Assembly (NCBI GenBank): GCA_964575575.1
Contig: CAZNQQ010000014.1
Location: 1-19,283 of the forward strand
DNA: 19,283 nucleotides
Direction: 5' to 3'
From: UBA2163 sp964575575
GTDB lineage: Bacteria; Patescibacteriota; Minisyncoccia; Phycocordibacterales; UBA2163
The notes beneath the pieces are model-generated. The model was not told where the DNA came from. It saw nothing but the letters and a program-made list of their open reading frames with translations, and ran no database searches. The position numbers and the translations under genes were made by a program. This document shows, one piece after another, positions 1-7,832 of the stretch (its first letter is position 1; the number at the start of each line of letters is the position of its first letter).

Positions 1-145
1 CTGCTACAGCTTTGTTAATAGCAACAAAATCAGAAAGGCCTCCTTGAGCTAAGCGTACTGCCAATACATGAAGGATAAATTCATCCGTTCTCGCAAGTCT
101 TTCAGCTATTTTTTTAAGATCAAGATCGCCGAGTATTGTTTTCAT
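1..145 (-). CDS. Unknown protein, N-terminal fragment (chorismate-mutase-like helix?)
   Basis: The first 48 codons of a minus-strand gene run off the left edge of the window. The start is set by one of the best Shine-Dalgarno sequences in the window, GGAGGTG, about 7 nt upstream of the ATG. The fragment is helical and contains TDEFILHVLAVR followed later by VAINKA. The spacing D-x2-IL-x2-L-x2-R ... VA-x2-K resembles the first helix of AroQ-type chorismate mutases, but 48 residues are too few to assign it. The promoter lies about 60-90 bp upstream and shares a 13-bp block with the promoter of the 56-aa gene at 10418-10588. The fragment is almost certainly a real gene start; its function is unknown. 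Confidence 0.6.
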   Translation of the reverse strand, partial: MKTILGDLDLKKIAERLARTDEFILHVLAVRLAQGGLSDFVAINKAVA

Positions 146-203
146 AATATTTTCACCTCCTCTCTTTTATAAATTGTCAAAAAAACTAAATTAATTTAAG
201 CTT

Positions 204-233
204 AGAGTAACACGAAAAGTGGTAGTATGTCAA
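204..233 (-). promoter_or_regulatory. Promoter of the gene at 1-145
   Basis: On the minus strand TTGACA (228-233) is followed after 18 bp by TACTCT (204-209), which is preceded by TGT (extended -10). A leader of about 50 nt then leads to the SD. The -35 block TTGACATACTACC is identical to that at 10653-10665. Confidence 0.45.
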
Positions 234-254
234 TGACCTAGATCAGCTCATTGT

Positions 255-2213
255 TTAATCAAAATCTATTAAATATTCTTTGGTGGGGGTGGTGACAGTG
301 TCTTCAATGTCGCTGTCGTCTAGCGTTACTTCATCTATCAAGTCATCTTCTATGTCCATAATAAAGTCCGACGGTAAGTTTACAGTTTGCGAACCGAAGA
401 TGGTGCGGACTGATGCATAAGTGAGGAAAACCTTTTTCTTTGCGCGGGTGAGCGCTACATAAAACAGCCTTCGCTCTTCTTCGTCGTCACGTTTTTCGTC
501 TGAGAGAGATGTGTGCGGGAAAAGTCCGTCTTCAAGACCTGTTATAAACACAGTTCCAAACTCCAAACCCTTTGACGCATGCACTGTCATCAGCCTAACC
601 GCGTCTTTTTCTTCTTTGAGTTCGTCTTGGTCACTTGCCAAAGCTGCATCTTCCAAAAGTTTTTCTATTCCCTCTTGCGGTGTAAGTACATCGTAACGTG
701 AAGCTAAAGTTGCAAGCTCTTTTATGTTTTCAAGTCGCTCAAGATCTTCTTCGTTTTTAGTTTTAAGCATCTGTTCAATACCAGACTCTTTTAATATAAA
801 CTTAATAGTCTCACTTGGTTTTTTATTCTCTGCAACTTCTTTAATCTTCTGTAATAATAGTTTAAAGTTTTTAACTTTTTCTTGCATCTTTGGAGGAAGT
901 TCACTCTCTCTGCCTTCTACTATCTTAAGTAGTGTTACTTTACCGATTCCGCGTGCTGGTACGTTTATGATTCTCTTCATATCAGAGATGCTCTCTGGAT
1001 TAAGTGCGGCACTTAAAAACGCCAAGATGTCTTTAACCTCTTTACGCTCAAAGAAGCGCACGCCCAAGACTTGGTATGGAATATCCATCGCTAGAAACAC
1101 CTCTTCTAGGATTCTAGACTGAAAGTTAGCCCTATAAAGGACAGCTATATCTTTAGGACTCACGCCTGCCTCTATGAGCTCTTTAGATTTCAGAGCGACA
1201 AACTGCGCTTCTTGCATCTCATTGTAAGCAGTAAAGAGTGAGATGTTGTCGCCGTCCTCTTTGTTTGTGAAGAGAGTTTTCTCTTTGCGGTTTTTGTTTT
1301 TCTTAATTATTCTGTTTGACGCTTCTAGGATAGTTTTAGTAGAGCGATAGTTCTCTTCAAGTAAAAGTGTTTTGGCTCCGGAATACTTTTTTTCAAAATC
1401 TAACATGTTTTGAATGTCAGCACCTCGCCAACTGTAGATGTTTTGGTCTACGTCCCCCACTACGCAGACATTCTTATGCCCTAGTGCAAGTAAGTTCGCA
1501 AGTTTGTATTGTATTTTGTTGGTATCTTGATACTCGTCTATGTGAATGTACTTCCAAATGTTTTGATAACGCTCTAAAATGTTTTGGTTTTGTTCTAGCA
1601 GGTGCACAGTCTTCAAAAGTAAGTCGTCAAAGTCAAATGCTTTCTCTTTTTTTAAAGCTTCTTCATACTCACGCCAAACTTGCGCAACAATTTTGGCAAA
1701 ATATGAGTTGCCAACACTTTCTTCATACATTTTTAGAGAGATTGCGTCGCCTTTCTTCTTTGAAATGATACTTAGTATCTTTTTCGGTGGATATTGCTTC
1801 GGATCATAATCAAATTTCTTGAGTGCGTCTTTCACAGCTCTTACAGAATCGTTTCTGTCAAAGATTTTAAAGTGCCTTACTGTATTTAAAGCTCGCGCAT
1901 TCTCTTTTAGTATTTTTACACCAAGTGCATGGAATGTTGCAACGTATGGATATGCATTTGCATGTATTGGGAAGTTAACTTCTTTGTCTTTGTCTAGCAA
2001 ATCTTTCACACGTTCTTTCATTTCTTTTGCTGCTTTGTTTGTAAATGTCACTGCAAGAATACTCTCTGGTCGTTCTCCAGTTTTTATTAAGTTAAGTATT
2101 CTGTGTGTGATAGTTTTGGTTTTCCCTGCTCCTGCACCGGCGATTATCAAAAGCGGACCGTCTTTATGTAAAACCGCCTCCTTCTGCTGTGAATTTAGTC
2201 CTTTTAAGTGCAT
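255..2213 (-). CDS. uvrD: UvrD/PcrA-family SF1A DNA helicase
   Basis: ATP-dependent 3'-5' DNA helicase of the UvrD/PcrA/Rep family, with expected roles in nucleotide-excision and mismatch repair and in clearing replication forks. Numbered from the start chosen here (652 aa), it has Walker A AGAGAGKT at 25-32, motif II DEYQD at 226-230, motif III GDVDQNIYSWRGA at 253-265, ENYRS at 287-291, TVHASKGLEF at 543-552 and the motif VI core YVALTR ending at 590. The tail is short and acidic. The frame stays open another 47 codons upstream to 2354. The ATG at 2213 is preferred because family homology begins just after it (LNSQQKEAV) and because TGATATAGT ends 7 nt before it, as in several other genes here. 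No SD is present. It is divergent from the M23 gene. Rep or PcrA is an equally good name. Confidence 0.93.
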   Translation of the reverse strand: MHLKGLNSQQKEAVLHKDGPLLIIAGAGAGKTKTITHRILNLIKTGERPESILAVTFTNKAAKEMKERVKDLLDKDKEVNFPIHANAYPYVATFHALGVKILKENARALNTVRHFKIFDRNDSVRAVKDALKKFDYDPKQYPPKKILSIISKKKGDAISLKMYEESVGNSYFAKIVAQVWREYEEALKKEKAFDFDDLLLKTVHLLEQNQNILERYQNIWKYIHIDEYQDTNKIQYKLANLLALGHKNVCVVGDVDQNIYSWRGADIQNMLDFEKKYSGAKTLLLEENYRSTKTILEASNRIIKKNKNRKEKTLFTNKEDGDNISLFTAYNEMQEAQFVALKSKELIEAGVSPKDIAVLYRANFQSRILEEVFLAMDIPYQVLGVRFFERKEVKDILAFLSAALNPESISDMKRIINVPARGIGKVTLLKIVEGRESELPPKMQEKVKNFKLLLQKIKEVAENKKPSETIKFILKESGIEQMLKTKNEEDLERLENIKELATLASRYDVLTPQEGIEKLLEDAALASDQDELKEEKDAVRLMTVHASKGLEFGTVFITGLEDGLFPHTSLSDEKRDDEEERRLFYVALTRAKKKVFLTYASVRTIFGSQTVNLPSDFIMDIEDDLIDEVTLDDSDIEDTVTTPTKEYLIDFD

Positions 2214-2220
2214 ATTTTGT

Positions 2221-2229
2221 ACTATATCA
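2221..2229 (-). promoter_or_regulatory. Extended -10 of uvrD (leaderless type)
   Basis: Minus-strand TGATATAGT ends 7 nt before the ATG at 2213. No convincing -35 and no SD are visible. Transcription would begin at or next to the start codon. A near-DnaA box (TTATCCACC, 2236-2244) lies just upstream. Confidence 0.45.
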
Positions 2230-2291
2230 TAGTTTATGGTGTGGTGGATAACTTCATTGACTTCTAATCTCAAGCGGGTATAGTGGGTAAA

Positions 2292-2334
2292 TACCGTACG
2301 GTAGCGATTTTCTTTGTGGCTTAACAGAGCCACA
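2292..2334. other. Palindrome and stem-loop between uvrD and the M23 gene
   Basis: The divergent spacer holds a perfect 12-bp palindrome TACCGTACGGTA (2292-2303) and a 7-bp stem with a 6-nt loop (TGTGGCT/AGCCACA, 2315-2334). Either could be an operator. Both fall in the open upstream extension of the uvrD frame, so a coding explanation is not fully excluded. Confidence 0.4.
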
Positions 2335-2468
2335 TATTCCAGAAAAACTAGCATTGTCGCAATAAAACAAAGACTATAAAATACACTAATACAGACCCTG
2401 ATCTTCCCTATAAATCCACCAAAAATCAGGCTAAAATAACAAGAATTTGGACACTTTTCGCCACAAAG

Positions 2469-3470
2469 TTGGTGTTTTCTGCGTTTATTATAGGCGCTCT
2501 ATCTACTCCAGGACTCGCTCACGCTGGAGTGTTTTCTTTTGTAAAAGGTCTGTTTTCTGGGCAAAATAAGCAAGAAATAGCTACAGCAAGCGTGCATAAC
2601 TCTCAAACTATACCTGTTCTACGTGCAGCACTTAACATTGACCCTAATCCTTCAAAAGGTGGTGGTGAAATAGTAATAGTAGACGACGAAGCGCTTCTTT
2701 CAGAGATCGGACCGTCAGGAACTTTGGCAGAGATAGAAGAACGTCCAGCGTCGTCAGACGAAATAAGTATATATGTAGTACGTGAAGGAGATTCACTTTC
2801 ACAGATTGCGAAGATGTTTAATGTTTCTACAAATACTATTATCTGGGCAAACGACATCAAACGAGGTTCATTTATAACACCAGGGCAGACACTTGTGATA
2901 CTTCCTATTACAGGAGTACGACACACTGTCGTTAAAGGTGAGACTGTTAAAAGTATTACAAAGAAATACGGTGGTGATTATGAAGAAATACTTCAGTACA
3001 ACGACCTTACACTGGAATCAACTATCGCTGTTGGTGATGTTGTAGTAATACCAGACGGAGAGATCGCAATGCCTTCATATACAAGCGCAGGTCATGTAGT
3101 AAAAGGATCAGCAGCTCCATCATACAGCGGGTACTATATCAAACCAGTCACTGTCGGACGTCGTTCACAAGGTCTTCATGGATACAATGCTGTAGACTAT
3201 GCAGCTCCAGTTGGAACTCCTATAATCGCAGCGGCAGCTGGTGACGTAATAATAAGTAGAGCTTCAGGATGGAACGGTGGTTATGGAAAATATATTGTTA
3301 TCAGACACGACAACGGCACACAAACACTTTACTCTCACAACTCAAGCAACATTGTTTACCCTGGACAACGTGTAGTCCAGGGACAGGTTATCGGTTACAT
3401 CGGCTCAACTGGCCGCTCAACCGGCCCTCACGTCCACTTCGAAATCCGCGGCGCCAAAAACCCATTTTAA
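2469..3470 (+). CDS. Secreted LysM-M23 peptidoglycan endopeptidase
   Basis: Exported murein hydrolase. Numbered from the TTG at 2469 (333 aa), it has a hydrophobic segment ending in an AHA|G signal-peptidase site (about residue 19), two LysM domains (about 102-146 and 151-197) and a C-terminal M23 metallopeptidase domain (about 235-333). Likely zinc ligands are H237, D243 and the HVH pair 321-323, with H290 in the YSH motif. The first ligand motif is HGYNAVD, two residues longer than the usual H-x3-D. The TTG start omits the positively charged n-region. The same frame continues upstream and reads WTLFATK before the hydrophobic core, so translation may begin at a non-AUG codon such as ATT at 2445. 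The last 80 bp are GC-rich and end in the 55-bp block repeated beyond the assembly gap. It converges with the 851-aa gene. Confidence 0.9.
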   Translation: MVFSAFIIGALSTPGLAHAGVFSFVKGLFSGQNKQEIATASVHNSQTIPVLRAALNIDPNPSKGGGEIVIVDDEALLSEIGPSGTLAEIEERPASSDEISIYVVREGDSLSQIAKMFNVSTNTIIWANDIKRGSFITPGQTLVILPITGVRHTVVKGETVKSITKKYGGDYEEILQYNDLTLESTIAVGDVVVIPDGEIAMPSYTSAGHVVKGSAAPSYSGYYIKPVTVGRRSQGLHGYNAVDYAAPVGTPIIAAAAGDVIISRASGWNGGYGKYIVIRHDNGTQTLYSHNSSNIVYPGQRVVQGQVIGYIGSTGRSTGPHVHFEIRGAKNPF

Positions 3471-3471
3471 T
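3417..3471 (+). repeat. 55-bp contig-end overlap, copy 1 (gap 1)
   Basis: These 55 bases encode the end of the M23 peptidase. They recur exactly at 3572-3626, right after the N run. This is most simply the unresolved overlap of two contigs. Confidence 0.9.
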
Positions 3472-3571
3472 NNNNNNNNNNNNNNNNNNNNNNNNNNNNN
3501 NNNNNNNNNNNNNNNNNNNNNNNNNNNNNNNNNNNNNNNNNNNNNNNNNNNNNNNNNNNNNNNNNNNNNNN
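3472..3571. other. Assembly gap (100 N)
   Basis: Exactly 100 N between two identical 55-bp ends. If the ends overlap, the true gap is zero. The M23 and 851-aa genes would then converge with about 4 bp between their stop codons. Confidence 0.95.
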
Positions 3572-3626
3572 TCAACCGGCCCTCACGTCCACTTCGAAAT
3601 CCGCGGCGCCAAAAACCCATTTTAAT
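3572..3626 (+). repeat. 55-bp contig-end overlap, copy 2 (gap 1)
   Basis: Exact copy of 3417-3471, including the last M23 codons and TAA. It is probably not a second gene fragment but the same bases counted twice. Confidence 0.9.
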
Positions 3627-3629
3627 ATA

Positions 3630-6185
3630 TTATCTAAATTTAATTGAAGAAACCAAATCTGTAAATTCATTATTTAGTTGAAGTAAGTTTTTATCAGCTA
3701 CTTCAAGCTGGAGACCGTATACAACCTCTTCATAAAAATCTAATATCTCGCTTTTATTTTCTATTAAATTTTCAGGCTTTTCTATGGAAAGTCTTAATTC
3801 TTCTATTGGATAAACAGGTGTATCCAAATCAAATATAATCCTTAAGCCACCTACATTGTTAGGTATATTAGACTCTACTATTCTATGAAGCCCGGGTCTA
3901 AATACTTTATCAGGTTCATTAGTCCAATTATATGTTATAAAATAATCAAATGCTTTTGAACTCAAACCACCTTCGTTTATGTTTATATTTTTACATCCCA
4001 ATAAATTTATAAACACAGAATCACTATGTTTAATATTGGGCGCAGAACCTTCACACGACTGCTGAGATGTGACAAACTCAGATGGATTGGTTTCATCCAA
4101 CCCCGAAAAATCAAACATAGTAGCACCCCCAGGATATGAATAATCCCTACTGTTTCCACCCAAACTGACTCTGTCAAAATTACTAAAGAAAATATACACA
4201 CTAAAACCAGCACCTTCCCACCCTTGCTTTATTTGGTAATTAACATCACCCCAATAACTAGGGTATTCAAAAGTCATACCAATCTCCTCAATATCAGCTG
4301 TTGCGACACCACCGGACGGTGATGACATAAACCCAACCTCACAATAATAACCATTTTCTCCACATATTTTATCAGTACTTAAATCACAGGATAAGTCAGC
4401 TTGATCAACACTCTCTTCCATTATGTTTCCAAATGAATCTGATACAGGCGCACCTATTGCATAATTTTGCTTGTCATTAGTTATACAATAATTGATTTTT
4501 TTACCATTGTCTGAAGCGGAGGTTTCTGGCGATAAGTAAATATGACCAGAACTTTCTAATATTTCTAAACTTTCTGGATATATATCATTATAAACATAAT
4601 ATATTTCTAACCCTGTACCGTATTGATTTATAGCACTTAATGTATAAGCATCCTGATCCTCTGCTACAATAAACACCCCACTTTCAGCCAAGACTTTTTG
4701 GTTGTAATCATTTGTAACGAGACGAAGTTTATATCGACCAACGTCTTTAGCAGTCATACCAACAACGGGGTCTGAAAAATCATTAAGCGCCTCTTCAACA
4801 AAACTTCCATCTTCACGGATAAGTATTAATTTTCCTCTCGTGTCTCCGGGCCAAAAACCTACTGCACGACTAAGTCTAACCTCATGCCACAACCCTTGCT
4901 CTAACACATCACCAGATTTTGGTAACAAAAAGACAATGTCCGATAATTTAGCGCTTCCAAATTTAAAAGTCTTCATTATTTTTTCGTTTATCGGCAAATC
5001 TTTATTGAACAAGACATGGTACGCATATCCTTCATAAACTGTACGGTAAGCATAAAAACTTCGAGAGCCTCCAATATCACTATGACTTTGAAGACCAAGA
5101 TAGTCCCAAATAACACCATTATATGTTTGAAGATCCTCAACTGATTCTCTACACAGTCCAAAGAAACAACCGAAATCTTCACTTTCTGCTTCTATTTCAA
5201 CAGACAAACCAGAAATACCGTCCGTACTATGGGAAACACAATCTTTAAGGCATAAATTGAATACGAAATCATAATCTTTTGGGTAATATATACTGAAATG
5301 ACTATCGCCATATGCCTGCCAACCATCGGCTCTATCTGTAACAATCGGCACAATCCCAACCTCACAATAATAACCATTTTCTCCACATATTTTATCAGTA
5401 CTTAAATCACAGGATAAGTCAGCTTGATCAACACTCTCTTCCATTATGTTTCCAAATGAATCTGATACAGGCGCACCTATTGCATAATTTTGCTTGTCAT
5501 TAGTTATACAATAATTGATCTTTCTATTGGTGTTAGAGATAGAATCTATTGTCTGTGGAAAAACATATCCAGAACTTTCTAACGTATTCAGATTTTCTGG
5601 ATATTGACTATTGTCACTATAATATAATTCCAACCCAAGACTGTATTGCCTAATATCATGTAATGAATAAGCGGTTTGAAGTCCGGCTCTTGCACCACCT
5701 AAACTGCCTGTAAAAATTGGAAAGATACTCGCAGCAACAATTAAAATAAGGCCCAAAATATAAAAACCTTGCATACTGTAAGAACGATAGTGTCCCATAA
5801 AATATCTACGATAATAGATAGCTATAACGAAAAAGATGATACTTACTATTGAGGAACCTATCGACTGAATTGAAGAATCTTGAAAAAAGTAAAGTAAGCC
5901 GCTTATAGCTGTTAATGCCAAAATAGGAATTACCCAACGCTTTAATTTCCAACAGCCGTAAGCCAATATAAATGACGACAATACTGTTCCTAAAATAATT
6001 AAAGAGATACTTATCAGAAAAGTTAGTGGCTCAGCACTAAACAGCATTGAAATCATAACGACACCAAATATCCCAGTAATTAAAACGAGAATACTATAAA
6101 TTTTAAAAATTACCGAAAGCCACTTAGGGGCCATTAGTTGGTCAAATGATGACAACTCACTATTTTGTTCTTGAATATTATCCAT
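3630..6185 (-). CDS. Large membrane protein with two pilin-like modules
   Basis: Unrecognised 851-aa protein. Visible architecture: four membrane helices (about 23-50, 53-77, 84-101, 109-125), then a fifth (about 141-160) that runs into a type IV pilin-like stretch, GARAG ... DIRQYSLGLELYYSDNSQYP (about 164-196). After a Cys-containing module (222-277) comes an extracellular-type region with FSIYYP (297-302). A beta-rich domain at about 415-508 resembles Kre9/KNH-type repeats. A second pilin-like stretch, GLEIYYVYNDIYP (525-537), has no membrane helix and is followed by the same Cys module (563-618). The C-terminal globular domain includes MTFEYPSYW. Residues 223-277 and 564-618 are identical, also in DNA. 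Position G5 replaces the conserved pilin Glu, and the helix is internal, so prepilin-peptidase processing is unlikely. It is probably surface-exposed. No SD; TGATAGTAT lies 6 nt before the ATG. Confidence 0.85.
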   Translation of the reverse strand: MDNIQEQNSELSSFDQLMAPKWLSVIFKIYSILVLITGIFGVVMISMLFSAEPLTFLISISLIILGTVLSSFILAYGCWKLKRWVIPILALTAISGLLYFFQDSSIQSIGSSIVSIIFFVIAIYYRRYFMGHYRSYSMQGFYILGLILIVAASIFPIFTGSLGGARAGLQTAYSLHDIRQYSLGLELYYSDNSQYPENLNTLESSGYVFPQTIDSISNTNRKINYCITNDKQNYAIGAPVSDSFGNIMEESVDQADLSCDLSTDKICGENGYYCEVGIVPIVTDRADGWQAYGDSHFSIYYPKDYDFVFNLCLKDCVSHSTDGISGLSVEIEAESEDFGCFFGLCRESVEDLQTYNGVIWDYLGLQSHSDIGGSRSFYAYRTVYEGYAYHVLFNKDLPINEKIMKTFKFGSAKLSDIVFLLPKSGDVLEQGLWHEVRLSRAVGFWPGDTRGKLILIREDGSFVEEALNDFSDPVVGMTAKDVGRYKLRLVTNDYNQKVLAESGVFIVAEDQDAYTLSAINQYGTGLEIYYVYNDIYPESLEILESSGHIYLSPETSASDNGKKINYCITNDKQNYAIGAPVSDSFGNIMEESVDQADLSCDLSTDKICGENGYYCEVGFMSSPSGGVATADIEEIGMTFEYPSYWGDVNYQIKQGWEGAGFSVYIFFSNFDRVSLGGNSRDYSYPGGATMFDFSGLDETNPSEFVTSQQSCEGSAPNIKHSDSVFINLLGCKNININEGGLSSKAFDYFITYNWTNEPDKVFRPGLHRIVESNIPNNVGGLRIIFDLDTPVYPIEELRLSIEKPENLIENKSEILDFYEEVVYGLQLEVADKNLLQLNNEFTDLVSSIKFR
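4332..4496 (-). repeat. 165-bp identical direct repeat, copy A
   Basis: Base-for-base identical to 5355-5519, offset 1023 bp (341 codons, in frame). It encodes residues 564-618 of the 851-aa protein. The flanking homologous sequence is diverged. Confidence 0.97.
5355..5519 (-). repeat. 165-bp identical direct repeat, copy B
   Basis: Encodes residues 223-277 of the 851-aa protein and is identical to 4332-4496, synonymous sites included. The first mismatches sit immediately outside both ends. Confidence 0.97.
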
Positions 6186-6191
6186 AAGTAA

Positions 6192-6200
6192 ATACTATCA
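6192..6200 (-). promoter_or_regulatory. Extended -10 of the 851-aa gene (leaderless type)
   Basis: Minus-strand TGATAGTAT ends 6 nt before the ATG at 6185. No SD is present in the 59-bp space behind yifB. Confidence 0.4.
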
Positions 6201-6244
6201 CATACACACAAAAGCCCTACTACCCTGTGTGGAGTATGACTTAC

Positions 6245-7804
6245 TTATTCCACCTGCTTTGGTCTATATTGAAGCGCTTCTAAGATGTGTCCTTCTTTTA
6301 TTTCCTCGCTTTCGTCTAAGTCTGCGATGGTGCGGGAGAGTTTGATGACTCTATGATACGCACGGGGCGATAGATCCATCTTACTTGCAGCGCTGTTCAG
6401 ACTTTTCTGTGCACCGTCTTTTAAGTTAACAAGGTTAGACAAATCTTTACTGTTCATCTCGCTGTTTGTCTTTACTCTACTTTTTATACCACTAAAACGT
6501 TCTTGTTGGATGGCACGAGCCTTTAAAATATTTTCTTTTATTCTGTCGCTTTCTTTGTTTTCTTCAGATTTTTCAGCAAGTTTTTCATGAGAGATATTCG
6601 CTACCTCTATCCACATGTCTATTCTGTCTATTATCGGTCCTGAAATCTTTCTCTTATACCTCTCCAGTGCTACTGGTGTGCAAACACATCTTTTTTGACT
6701 TCCGTGGTTACCACACGGGCAAGGGTTCATCGCTGCAACTAGTATAAAACTCGCTGGGAACAGCGCTGTGCCCTTCGCACGAGAGATGCTTATCACTCTG
6801 TCTTCCAAAGGCTGGCGAAGTGCCTCTACTACCCTTCTTTCAAACTCTGGGAACTCATCTAAGAACAACACACCCCTATGGGCTAGCGTTATCTCCCCTG
6901 GTTTTGGTATAGTACCTCCTCCTACTATCGCCACGTGCGAGGACGTATGATGCGGAGTCCTAAAGGGCGGTTTGGTCATAAGTGTTTCGCTCAAGGTCCC
7001 TGCAATAGAATGTATAGACGTGGTCTCAAGTGCATCATCAAAACATAGCTCTGGTAGTATATGACAGAACGCTTTTGCGAGCATGGTCTTACCGGTACCA
7101 GGTGGACCATACATTGCTATGTTGTGCCCGCCTGCTGCGGCGATCTCTAGCCCACGCTTTGCTCTCTCTTGACCCTTGATGTCACCAAAATCAACAAGGT
7201 GTTCTTCTTTTTTGAGATTAACTTCTGTCTTTTCTGTTGGTTTTATGAGTTTGTTCTCTCCGCCAGCTGGCGGATGCTTTTCGTCTAAGTGTTCTATCAC
7301 TTCTCTCAAGCTATCAACTCCATATATTTTGATACCGTCTATAAGTGCACCCTCTTCGGCATTCTCTTTAGGCAAATATACTTCTTCAAACCCTTGTCTT
7401 TTGGCTTCTAGAACTATCGGGAGCACACCGTTTATCTTTCTTAGGTATCCGTCCAATGAAAGTTCACCCAAAAAAAGCTTACCCTCTGGGTTAAACTCTA
7501 TATCGTCGCATGACAGTAGGTATGCAAGCGCAATACCTAGGTCAAACACTGGGCCCTCTTTCTTCAAATCAGCCGGTGCGAGAGATATAACGACTTTTTG
7601 GTTTTTAACTTTTGGAGATTTAAAGTCGGAGTTCTTTATAGCAGCCGAGACTCTGTCGCGCGACTCCTCTACAGCTTTGTCAGGCAAACCTACAACAGTG
7701 AAAGCATGTAAACCTTTTGAAAGGTCAACTTCAATATCAATAATTTGCGCAGAAAGTAGTGTGGTCTGCGCACTATAAACTTTTGCAAAGTTTTTTGCAG
7801 TCAT
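6245..7804 (-). CDS. comM: YifB/ComM-family Mg-chelatase-like AAA+ ATPase
   Basis: 519 aa, typical length for YifB/ComM. In naturally transformable bacteria ComM is a branch-migration helicase that helps integrate incoming DNA. The N-terminal ChlI-type domain (about 1-170, with GLPDKAVEESRDRV at 39-52) is followed by a linker and the AAA+ core. The core has Walker A GPPGTGKT at 233-240, Walker B VLFLDE at 312-317, a Cys cluster CPCG ... CVC (C362, C364, C373, C375) and RIDMWIEV at 394-401. The C-terminal helical Mg_chelatase_C domain is complete. The linker (HPPAGGE, 177-183) is encoded by a perfect 16-bp GC-rich palindrome. It lies downstream of the DksA-like gene on the same strand, separated by a terminator-like hairpin. 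An 8-bp inverted repeat abuts the start codon, and no SD is seen. The competence role is family knowledge, not shown here. Confidence 0.94.
   Translation of the reverse strand: MTAKNFAKVYSAQTTLLSAQIIDIEVDLSKGLHAFTVVGLPDKAVEESRDRVSAAIKNSDFKSPKVKNQKVVISLAPADLKKEGPVFDLGIALAYLLSCDDIEFNPEGKLFLGELSLDGYLRKINGVLPIVLEAKRQGFEEVYLPKENAEEGALIDGIKIYGVDSLREVIEHLDEKHPPAGGENKLIKPTEKTEVNLKKEEHLVDFGDIKGQERAKRGLEIAAAGGHNIAMYGPPGTGKTMLAKAFCHILPELCFDDALETTSIHSIAGTLSETLMTKPPFRTPHHTSSHVAIVGGGTIPKPGEITLAHRGVLFLDEFPEFERRVVEALRQPLEDRVISISRAKGTALFPASFILVAAMNPCPCGNHGSQKRCVCTPVALERYKRKISGPIIDRIDMWIEVANISHEKLAEKSEENKESDRIKENILKARAIQQERFSGIKSRVKTNSEMNSKDLSNLVNLKDGAQKSLNSAASKMDLSPRAYHRVIKLSRTIADLDESEEIKEGHILEALQYRPKQVE
7259..7274. 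repeat. 16-bp GC-rich palindrome inside yifB linker
   Basis: TCCGCCAGCTGGCGGA is a perfect palindrome, much richer in GC than its surroundings. It falls exactly in the poorly conserved linker between the ChlI and AAA+ domains. It could be a small palindromic element tolerated in coding sequence. Confidence 0.6.
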
Positions 7805-7823
7805 TAGGTTAAGTATAACCTAA
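7804..7823 (-). promoter_or_regulatory. Inverted repeat over yifB start and putative -10
   Basis: TTAGGTTATACTTAACCTAA on the minus strand is an 8-bp perfect stem with a 4-nt loop. Its last A is the first base of the yifB ATG. It contains TATACT 7 nt before the ATG, so it may be both a promoter and an operator or RNA hairpin. Confidence 0.45.
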
Positions 7824-7832
7824 ACGCGGGAA

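Noticed and set aside
2214..2354. 47-residue N-terminal extension of UvrD
   Set aside because: It has no family counterpart, lies upstream of a better promoter/start arrangement and contains palindromes. It is kept only as an open frame.
3269..3625. Second M23 fragment downstream of gap 1
   Set aside because: It arises from the duplicated 55-bp contig end read across N; it is not an independent gene.
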